From CAIKHN01 sp964394565 (GTDB lineage Bacteria; Patescibacteriota; Patescibacteriia; UBA9934): a stretch of 23,217 bases of DNA. The stretch is taken from positions 1 to 23,217 of the forward strand of contig CAYMYA010000015.1 in NCBI GenBank assembly GCA_964394565.1, written 5' to 3'. Shown here in pieces: positions 14,203 through 19,549 of this stretch. Below the pieces are notes generated by a model. The model did no database searches. It saw only the letters and a list, made by a program, of their open reading frames with translations, and was not told where the DNA came from. The translations under genes were made by a program, and so were the position numbers. Within the stretch, counting starts at the first letter, position 1. Each line of letters starts with the position of its first letter.

Positions 14203-15274
14203 GGGTGCTGGGAGCTGAGAGGGAAGCTGGGATTGTTGGTTGGGCTTTTCCTAAGTGTTCATATGCGCGGCGTGTGGCAACTCTGCCGCGTGGTGTGCGC
14301 TCTAAAAATCCGAGCTGCAATAAATATGGTTCGTACACTTCCTCGATGGTTTCGGTTTCCTCTTGTGTTGCCGCAGCGAGCGTGCCGAGGCCGACGGGGC
14401 CGCCGTTGAATTTTTCGATGAGCGTCAGGAGGAGGTGCCGGTCGACGGGGTCGAGCCCGAGGGAATCGATCGCGAGCAGCGCGAGCGCCTCTTTCGCAAT
14501 ATCCGGGGAAATATTCCCTTCATGGCGAATTTGTGCGACATCACGTACGCGCTTCAACAACCGGTTTGCGATGCGCGGCGTTTTTCTTGAGCGTTCCGCA
14601 ATGGCATTTGCGCTTTCTTTGTCGATTGCGAGGGAAAGAATGGACGCACTGCGGGTAATAATCCGTGCGATATCGTCGTCCTGGTAAAAGTTAAGGTGCA
14701 GTGTGTTTCCAAAACGGTCGCGCAGTGGTGCAGAAAGGAGAGAAAGACGCGTGGTGGCACCAATCACGGTGAAGGGTTCGAGCGATAATCGCAGGGTGCG
14801 TGCCGACGGCCCCTTGCCGACCACCAAGTCAAGCGCAAAATCCTCCATAGCTGGGTACAGCACTTCCTCGATGTTATGGTTCATGCGGTGGATTTCGTCG
14901 ATGAACAAAATATCGCCACGAGAAAGATTGGAAAGAATGGCTGCCAAATCGCCCACGCGCTCAAGGGCTGGGCCGCTCGTTACGCGCACCTGGGCACCCA
15001 TCTCTGCGCCAATAATGTGCGCCAACGTGGTTTTCCCAAGCCCTGGGTTTCCGTATAAAAGAATGTGCTCAATGGGCTCGTTTCGGCCTTTTGCAGCTTC
15101 GATAAAAATAGACAAGTTCGTTTTCAGATCCTCTTGGCCAACAAAATCCTGCAGCCGCTGCGGCCGAAGCGTGTTCTCAATGCGCTGTTCCTCCGGTTCC
15201 GCAGTTTTCTGCACCAGTCGCGGAATTTCTGGGGTTTCTTCCTCGTGCAACATAAAAAAATTCTCAACGCCCAT
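14195..15274 (-). CDS. ruvB: Holliday junction branch migration ATPase RuvB
   Basis: RuvB is the hexameric motor that drives Holliday-junction branch migration with RuvA. The protein (359 residues from the chosen start) has RPQRLQDFVGQ, Walker A GNPGLGKTT (about 75-83), Walker B DILFIDEIHR (about 121-130), sensor 1 GATTR (about 172-176), LRDRFG, and the C-terminal winged-helix region (GPVGLGTLAAAT, then YLLQLGFLERTPRGR). I chose the ATG at 15274 because a -10 (TATAAG, 15284-15279) lies 4 bases upstream, implying a leaderless message; the longer frame from 15295 starts upstream of that element, and a third Met exists at 15253. The family is usually about 335-350 residues, so the start could be later. 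No ruvA or ruvC is visible in the window. Confidence 0.95.
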   Translation of the reverse strand: MGVENFFMLHEEETPEIPRLVQKTAEPEEQRIENTLRPQRLQDFVGQEDLKTNLSIFIEAAKGRNEPIEHILLYGNPGLGKTTLAHIIGAEMGAQVRVTSGPALERVGDLAAILSNLSRGDILFIDEIHRMNHNIEEVLYPAMEDFALDLVVGKGPSARTLRLSLEPFTVIGATTRLSLLSAPLRDRFGNTLHLNFYQDDDIARIITRSASILSLAIDKESANAIAERSRKTPRIANRLLKRVRDVAQIRHEGNISPDIAKEALALLAIDSLGLDPVDRHLLLTLIEKFNGGPVGLGTLAAATQEETETIEEVYEPYLLQLGFLERTPRGRVATRRAYEHLGKAQPTIPASLSAPSTLL

Positions 15275-15278
15275 TACC

Positions 15279-15284
15279 CTTATA
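15279..15284 (-). promoter_or_regulatory. -10 element of ruvB
   Basis: TATAAG on the minus strand lies 4 bases before the ATG at 15274, pointing to a leaderless message. No clear -35 is present. Confidence 0.4.
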
Positions 15285-15298
15285 TCGTACTCCATTCA

Positions 15299-15328
15299 TT
15301 GACGAAAGCCCATATTTTATGCTTGAAT
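15299..15328 (+). promoter_or_regulatory. Promoter core of the second GC-rich unit
   Basis: TTGACG (15299-15304) is followed by AAAGCCCATATTTTATGC and then TTGAAT (15323-15328). The -35 and the AAA-GCC-AT-rich-TGC spacer resemble the two promoters at 6839-6917. The -10 hexamer is poor and the spacing is 18, so promoter activity is less certain. It lies back to back with the ruvB promoter. Confidence 0.5.
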
Positions 15329-15384
15329 GAGTGGCCTTGAACATCCAGTTCTTGGTGAACCCACCCCTGAAGAAGGAGATCGCC

Positions 15385-16632
15385 ATGCGCGATTCTGATC
15401 GCAAGTCCATCGGCCGCAGGGGTCCCCCGCCCCCCGTCACGACGCCGCCCCAGGGCGGCCCTCCGCCCGTCGGGGCGGCCTCCCTCTGGGAGCCCGGAGC
15501 GGTCGAAGGAGCCCTTTCCCTCGACGATAGGCAGATCGAAGACTTGGCTACCGACGAGGCCGTCGGTGATCAGGTCACCAAGGACTGGGAGTCCGATGCT
15601 CCCGCCGACCCGGTGGTGGCTAGCCGGCCCGGTGGAAGGACCGGTCCGGTGGCGCGCAACAACCGCGGACAGAACCCGCCCGTTCTCCCCGTCCTGCCGA
15701 CCGAGACGGCCGTGGGCGTGCCACGGGTGGCCAAGCGCAGGCGTCGGTTCTCGTCTCCGCCGCCGCCCGCTCCCCGCGAGGTGGTCATCCAGATCACAGA
15801 GATGGAGCCCGCCAACCCCGAAGAGCTGCTCTGGGTCACCCGGTGCGACGGCGGGATCGCCGTCGACGTCCCCAGAGAAGACGGCAGCGGGTTCGAACGG
15901 GTGGAGGCCTCCCTCGCCTACCTGGTCACGGACGTCCAAGAGAACACGGAGGGGTGTCGGAGCGTCACCGGAGACTTCCGGTGGCACGGGATGCCGGATG
16001 ACCGAGAGCGGCAGTGGCGCAAGAAGCTGTTCTTCGAGGACTCCCTGCGCCTCAAGCAGTTCATGGCGGCACTCCGATACCTTCTCTCCTTCCCAGATGA
16101 CCTCCGGGTGGGGACGGTAGTCCAGTTCATCGGCGCGCCGCTCACGGATCCGGAGCGTATCGAGGCTCTTCGCTTCGTCTTCCCTGATGGCAAACCGGGT
16201 GAGCCGGTGCCGGCGGTGCGGGTGGTGGTGAACACTGTTGTGGCAGATGCAGAGTACCTCACCGCCCAGCAGTGCTACGCCGGAATCAGCGCCCTGTGGC
16301 TCTTCAACTTCCTGAAGTGGGACATGCACCCCGTCACGCAGGAATGGAGGGTCATCTTCGACAGCGAGGTCTGGCATCTCTACTGGCTGGGCCGGCGGAT
16401 CACGAAGAGGCATTTCGTTCCGCCGATCGGGCAGGATGGGCTGCCGGCCGAACTTCGGGATGAGATTCTCGATGCTGCCACTCAGTTGGCCGGACCCGCG
16501 ATCGCGTCCTTCTGCAAGATCGCGTGGTCGGGGAGGGGGTCTGTCGAAGCGGCCATGCACCGGTTGGACATGGAGCCCGTACAGGGCACCCGGTGCGGAG
16601 ACACCATGGTCGAGGGCAACGAGGACGAGTAG
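15385..16632 (+). CDS. Unknown cytoplasmic protein with Pro-rich N-terminus (GC-rich unit)
   Basis: A 415-residue protein of unknown family. Residues 1-130 are Pro/Gly-rich and probably disordered (GPPPPVTTPPQGGPPP near the start), ending in a basic cluster (KRRRRF, 117-122). Residues 131-400 look globular, mixed alpha/beta, with many Trp and four Cys (154, 191, 297, 377) plus Cys404; the tail is acidic. There is no signal peptide or membrane helix. I chose the ATG at 15385 because AAGGAGA precedes it at correct spacing; the frame stays open upstream to a GTG at 15331. A long antisense frame also exists but lacks such signals. High GC, strong ribosome site and a TTGACG/AAAGCCCAT promoter core tie it to the block at 4975-8628. 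It lies between ruvB and a tRNA gene. Confidence 0.75.
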   Translation: MRDSDRKSIGRRGPPPPVTTPPQGGPPPVGAASLWEPGAVEGALSLDDRQIEDLATDEAVGDQVTKDWESDAPADPVVASRPGGRTGPVARNNRGQNPPVLPVLPTETAVGVPRVAKRRRRFSSPPPPAPREVVIQITEMEPANPEELLWVTRCDGGIAVDVPREDGSGFERVEASLAYLVTDVQENTEGCRSVTGDFRWHGMPDDRERQWRKKLFFEDSLRLKQFMAALRYLLSFPDDLRVGTVVQFIGAPLTDPERIEALRFVFPDGKPGEPVPAVRVVVNTVVADAEYLTAQQCYAGISALWLFNFLKWDMHPVTQEWRVIFDSEVWHLYWLGRRITKRHFVPPIGQDGLPAELRDEILDAATQLAGPAIASFCKIAWSGRGSVEAAMHRLDMEPVQGTRCGDTMVEGNEDE

Positions 16633-16661
16633 CGGAGGCTGCTCGGTACGTGCGGACGCGG

Positions 16662-16695
16662 GGAGGATCGGCATACGCGGCCGATCCTCCTTCTG
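16662..16695 (+). terminator. Hairpin after the second GC-rich gene
   Basis: GGAGGATCGGC (16662-16672) pairs exactly with GCCGATCCTCC (16680-16690). The following TTCTG is only weakly T-rich, so termination may rely partly on the next hairpin at 16705-16734. Confidence 0.6.
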
Positions 16696-16704
16696 AATTT
16701 CAAC

Positions 16705-16734
16705 AAAAAAAAGACGTCGGTGAGACATCTTTTT
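16705..16734 (-). terminator. Terminator of tRNA-Leu(TAA), possibly bidirectional
   Basis: On the minus strand AAAGATGTC pairs with GACGTCTTT (one G-T pair) around TCACC, followed by a run of eight T. The plus strand also has a T-run (16730-16734), so it may also stop the GC-rich unit. Confidence 0.75.
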
Positions 16735-16735
16735 C

Positions 16736-16822
16736 TGGTGCCGGGAGCGGGACTCGAACCCACGATCTCTTTCGAGAAGCAGATCTTAAGTCTGCCGCGT
16801 ATACCAACTTCGCCATCCCGGC
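16736..16822 (-). tRNA. tRNA-Leu (anticodon TAA)
   Basis: The minus strand folds as a class II tRNA. The acceptor stem is GCCGGGA/TCCCGGC, the anticodon arm GCAGA-CTTAAGA-TCTGC carries TAA, there is a long variable arm, and the T-arm is GTGGG-TTCGAGT-CCCGC. The CCA end is encoded (16736-16738). A leucine tRNA is expected from the long variable arm. Confidence 0.95.
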
Positions 16823-16899
16823 AAAAGGGGTACATCTATTTTGAACGATTTTTTCACAAAGAACAAGAGCTCGCTTGTTGTGTCTGTAAAAATATGTTT

Positions 16900-16908
16900 T
16901 GGTACACT
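16900..16908 (+). promoter_or_regulatory. Extended -10 promoter of the Nudix gene
   Basis: TGGTACACT lies 32 bases before the ATG at 16941. It is the same element as found at the flippase gene. No Shine-Dalgarno follows. Confidence 0.55.
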
Positions 16909-16940
16909 GTGCACATTCGATACGCAAACAACAGCGCGTT

Positions 16941-17426
16941 ATGAGTACCACTGAGCAATTTCGCCCGAATGCCGCACTTCTGCTGACCGATGGCCAGGGC
17001 CGCGTGTTGTGTTGCGTCCGAGCGGATGCGACGTACGGGGAAATGTTGCAAATTGTGCAAGGCGGAATCGACGAGGGGGAGGCTGTTGTCGAGGCTGCGT
17101 TGCGCGAGGCATCGGAAGAACTTGGTATTGATTCGGCGCTGATTACCGTGATTGGTGTGATGGAACAGAAATTTCGATATCGGTGGGGTGATCCAGATGT
17201 GTACGCCATGAAGTTTCCAGGATCACCGTACGTTGGGCAAGAACAACAATATGTTTTTGGGCAAATTGAGCCTGGAACACCCATGAAGCTCGATATGTAT
17301 CACCAGGAATTCAGTCGCGTTTTTTGGGGTTCGCCGCAAATCCTCATTGAGGGATGCTGGGAGCGAAAGCGCCCGGGGATTGTTGCTGCGCTAGAGCATT
17401 TTGGTTTACTGGACGTGCAATGTTAA
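16941..17426 (+). CDS. Nudix hydrolase, RppH-like
   Basis: A 161-residue Nudix protein with a complete Nudix box at about residues 41-63: Gx5E, then REASEELGI. The metal-binding glutamates are all present. The order of elements (GEMLQIVQGGIDEGE, then RWGDPD, then YVGQEQQYVFGQIE) resembles bacterial RNA pyrophosphohydrolase RppH and diadenosine polyphosphate hydrolases, so it may remove pyrophosphate from RNA 5' ends; substrate assignment is tentative. I chose the ATG at 16941; the upstream GTG at 16899 lies within the -10 element. The 3' end overlaps the convergent CapA-like gene by 83 bases, an unusually long antisense overlap with no terminator between them. Confidence 0.85.
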   Translation: MSTTEQFRPNAALLLTDGQGRVLCCVRADATYGEMLQIVQGGIDEGEAVVEAALREASEELGIDSALITVIGVMEQKFRYRWGDPDVYAMKFPGSPYVGQEQQYVFGQIEPGTPMKLDMYHQEFSRVFWGSPQILIEGCWERKRPGIVAALEHFGLLDVQC

Positions 17427-18432
17427 GTGTTGCAGGAAGCCCGTGTTCCGCGAGTACCGCCGATGCATCGTTGGCATTCATGAGTGTGACGCGGGACTTG
17501 ATGACGGAGATCGGCACGAAGGACATCGTGATTACGTCGTCGTCAACCACAAACCCGAGGGTGAGGCCTTGCTGTGTAGGAACGCTCCAGTCTTGATCGA
17601 AAAGAAAATTGCCGAGGGAGTACACAATCGGAACGCCGAGGTAATTCTCGTACGTCTGGATGACATGTGGATGCGCGCCGATGATTGCGTCTGCACCGGA
17701 CTCGATGAACATATGCGCTGCTTCGGTTTGTGCAGCACTCGGCGTTGCCTGGTATTCATTACCCCAGTGGGGGAACACAATGACGAAATATCCGGCAGCA
17801 TTTTCTGCCGCAATGGCTGGAAGGATTGATTCCGGTTCCTCTGCAAAGGCGTGGAACCCGATGAAAGAGATTGGGAGATCGTTGACCATGACGTGAGCAA
17901 TGTGGTTTGCGCTTTCGTACGGATCGCCGAACGCTGTCATGCCAAGTGTGCTCAAGGTTTCGCGGGTGTATTCCACGATTGTTGCACCATAATTGTCGCT
18001 GTGATTATTTGAAAGCGACACCACGTCAATGCCGGCGTCGCCAATCATCTGAGCGATTGCTGGTGTGGTATCAAACGTGAATCCGTCGAGTTCCTGGAAC
18101 GGTGTCTCGCGAATGGTTCCTTCGAAATTTCCAATCGTGAGATCTGGGGCAGAAAGGTATTCCGTTATTGCTGAGAGCGGATACGAAATATCGTTTTGAC
18201 CAATGCGCCACTCCACGCCGCGCGCAAGCATAATGTCGCCGACAAAAAGGAGGGACGCCGGGGTGTGCGGTGGCGTTTGGGGGAGCGATGCGGTAGCGAA
18301 TATCGCTTCGATCTTGGTCGGCGGGGTTACGGGCAATAATGACGGTGTAAAAATAGCCCCCGATACCGCGGCAACGGAAAAGACGCAGGAGAGGAGGAGA
18401 ACCATGAACGTCATGGAGCGCATGGGAAGCAT
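17344..18432 (-). CDS. CapA-like metallophosphatase-fold protein (poly-gamma-glutamate capsule family)
   Basis: A 362-residue protein of the CapA/PgsA family, which adopt a calcineurin-like metallophosphatase fold and in Bacillus help make or anchor poly-gamma-glutamate. An N-terminal membrane anchor or signal (residues 7-28) precedes the catalytic-type domain. Metal-site motifs are intact: GDIML (65-69), NFEG (102-105), NNHSDNYG (142-149), HWGNE (222-226) and GAHPH (252-256). I chose the ATG at 18432 because a -10 (TATGCT, 18444-18439) lies 6 bases upstream, so the message would start at the ATG; the frame stays open to 18630 but runs back through the tRNA-Gly leader. The last 27 or so residues are encoded antisense to the Nudix gene. 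Capsule synthesis is not implied, since no pgsB or pgsC is visible. Confidence 0.85.
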   Translation of the reverse strand: MLPMRSMTFMVLLLSCVFSVAAVSGAIFTPSLLPVTPPTKIEAIFATASLPQTPPHTPASLLFVGDIMLARGVEWRIGQNDISYPLSAITEYLSAPDLTIGNFEGTIRETPFQELDGFTFDTTPAIAQMIGDAGIDVVSLSNNHSDNYGATIVEYTRETLSTLGMTAFGDPYESANHIAHVMVNDLPISFIGFHAFAEEPESILPAIAAENAAGYFVIVFPHWGNEYQATPSAAQTEAAHMFIESGADAIIGAHPHVIQTYENYLGVPIVYSLGNFLFDQDWSVPTQQGLTLGFVVDDDVITMSFVPISVIKSRVTLMNANDASAVLAEHGLPATLNIARPVNQNALAQQQSPGAFAPSIPQ

Positions 18433-18438
18433 GGGAGT

Positions 18439-18444
18439 AGCATA
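18439..18444 (-). promoter_or_regulatory. -10 element of the capA-like gene
   Basis: TATGCT on the minus strand is 6 bases before the ATG at 18432, so the start codon would coincide with the transcription start. Confidence 0.4.
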
Positions 18445-18455
18445 CACCGCGCTCG

Positions 18456-18484
18456 TTGACCATGAAACCCGCTCGTGATATAGT
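18456..18484 (+). promoter_or_regulatory. Sigma-70 promoter of tRNA-Gly
   Basis: TTGACC (18456-18461), a 17-base spacer, and TATAGT (18479-18484). Transcription would start near 18491, about 140 bases before the mature tRNA. Confidence 0.7.
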
Positions 18485-18490
18485 TTCGCG

Positions 18491-18630
18491 GCAATTGAGT
18501 GGCAAATGCGCAGACGCAGGTTCCCGTTGTAGCCCTCGTCGAGCAACGCGAGACGAAGCGCAGTGACGGACAGACGACAGTGAAGGCGACGCTGAGGAGC
18601 CTGAACGAGAGTCTGTCCGGAAGCGAGCAC
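18491..18630 (+). other. Long structured leader of tRNA-Gly
   Basis: About 140 bases separate the probable transcription start from the tRNA. The stretch contains no credible ORF. It carries a 9-bp inverted repeat, CGGACAGAC (18567-18575) and GTCTGTCCG (18611-18619), ending 11 bases before the tRNA. It also shows many short GAC/GAG/AAGCG-type words resembling a degenerate palindromic repeat. It could be a small RNA, a processing signal or a repeat remnant; I cannot match it to RNase P RNA, tmRNA or 6S RNA. Confidence 0.4.
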
Positions 18631-18705
<75 letters not shown>

Positions 18706-18706
18706 G

Positions 18707-18736
18707 AAAAACCCCAGGCGTAAGCCCGGGGTTTTT
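18707..18736. terminator. Bidirectional terminator after tRNA-Gly
   Basis: AAAAACCCC (18707-18715) pairs with GGGGTTTTT (18728-18736), with an inner GGC-GTAA-GCC. T-runs on both strands suit the tRNA (plus) and the converging coiled-coil gene (minus). Confidence 0.9.
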
Positions 18737-18747
18737 CTGTTGTGTGG

Positions 18748-19275
18748 TTATGTTTTGAGCACGAGGCGCGTCAGGCCACGCTCGAGCTTTTCGATACGTT
18801 CGCGATGGTCGCTTTGCTCCAGAACGAGTGGCGCGAGGATTGTTGAGAGGGAATTCACTCCCGTTGCAACAATCTCAAGAAGCTCGTCGTGATGATCGAA
18901 TCGTTCCTCATGATGTCGTAAGGTTTCTTGAACGCCGTTTACTTCGGTCGCGACGGTTTCGATGAGGTCTTCGAGATGATCGAACCGTTGATCGTAATGA
19001 TCGAATCGCTGATCGTAACCGTCGAAGCGTTCTCCGTGATGTCGTAGCGTTTCCTGAATGGAGTTCACTTCGACCGCCACAGTCTCACTAAGATCTTCGA
19101 GATGAGTAAATCGCTGATCAATCGCGTTGAATCGGACATCGTGATGATCGAGTCTCTGATCGATCGAGTCAAATCGTTTTCCATGACTGTCGAATTGGTT
19201 TCGGACTTCATCACGAAACTCCGTGAGGAGCTCAACCATTTCTTTCTTCGTAATTGGCGTTTGGCCAGACGTCAT
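18748..19275 (-). CDS. Repetitive coiled-coil protein, unknown
   Basis: A 175-residue protein made almost wholly of charged helical repeats. The unit resembles RFDxxDQRFDHxDQRFDHLEDL, repeated with 7- and 11-residue spacing, which predicts a long parallel coiled coil. A larger internal duplication is visible: HLEDLSETVAVEVNSIQETL (about 78-97) and HLEDLIETVATEVNGVQETL (about 122-141), each followed by RHHGERFD or RHHEERFD. The N-terminus (TPITKKEMVELLTEFRDEV) could be a capping or targeting segment. There is no signal peptide or membrane helix. A TGCTATAGT extended -10 lies 8 bases before the start, so the message is nearly leaderless. Similar repetitive proteins occur next to toxin or surface genes in other bacteria, but no function can be given. 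Confidence 0.75.
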   Translation of the reverse strand: MTSGQTPITKKEMVELLTEFRDEVRNQFDSHGKRFDSIDQRLDHHDVRFNAIDQRFTHLEDLSETVAVEVNSIQETLRHHGERFDGYDQRFDHYDQRFDHLEDLIETVATEVNGVQETLRHHEERFDHHDELLEIVATGVNSLSTILAPLVLEQSDHRERIEKLERGLTRLVLKT

Positions 19276-19283
19276 ATGCTCGT

Positions 19284-19292
19284 ACTATAGCA
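19284..19292 (-). promoter_or_regulatory. Extended -10 promoter of the coiled-coil gene
   Basis: The minus strand reads TGCTATAGT, 8 bases before the ATG at 19275, nearly identical to the element at 14194-14202. Confidence 0.65.
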
Positions 19293-19321
19293 GGATCTCA
19301 TAGCGCCTTCGAGGTGAAGAA

Positions 19322-19549
19322 CTAGGTAGCGCCGACAGCTATTGGAGTGTCTCGGCGTATGCCGTATTTCTTGTAGATGTATGCTGCGCCGCTCTTGCTC
19401 CCGGCGCGGAATTGGTCTCGTGCGGTTGCAAGAACAAAGCGTTCGATATCAAGTGCGATGTCCTCGGGCATGTCATGCTTTTTCATGATGTTTTGGAAGC
19501 TATCAAGAATTGCGCTCAGCCACCCTTTTTCATATTGTCCGTTACTCAT
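19322..19549 (-). CDS. Small conserved-looking protein coupled to the surface protein gene, unknown
   Basis: A 75-residue soluble, helical protein (MSNGQYEKGWLSAILDSF... then DQFRAGSKSGAAYIYKKYG) with no recognised domain. The start is the ATG at 19549, which overlaps the stop of the upstream lamin-tail protein gene (ATGA). This marks translational coupling and makes the short form far more likely than the longer in-frame ORF, whose extension is antisense-like sequence inside the upstream gene. The protein has no signal peptide, so it presumably stays in the cytoplasm despite its link to a surface protein. The KSGAAYIYKKYG segment looks like a conserved core but I cannot place it. Confidence 0.65.
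   Translation of the reverse strand: MSNGQYEKGWLSAILDSFQNIMKKHDMPEDIALDIERFVLATARDQFRAGSKSGAAYIYKKYGIRRDTPIAVGAT

Noticed and set aside
15280..16728. 482-codon minus-strand open frame opposite the second GC-rich gene
   Set aside because: GC-rich DNA yields long antisense frames. The plus strand has a ribosome site, promoter core and terminator, whereas the minus frame is His/Pro/Arg-rich and runs into the ruvB promoter.
16862..16879. AACAAG/CTTGTT inverted repeat upstream of the Nudix gene
   Set aside because: Six-base arms with an AT-rich context are short enough to arise by chance, and position relative to either promoter is not informative.
18480..18630. Long N-terminal extension of the CapA-like protein
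   Set aside because: It would lie antisense to the tRNA-Gly leader and upstream of the -10 at 18439-18444; the conserved protein starts with the membrane segment after 18432.
18748..19275. CRISPR-like appearance of regularly spaced GATGATCGAA-type words
   Set aside because: The repeats are in-frame codons of the coiled-coil protein with irregular spacing, not identical direct repeats with unique spacers. No CRISPR array is seen in the window.
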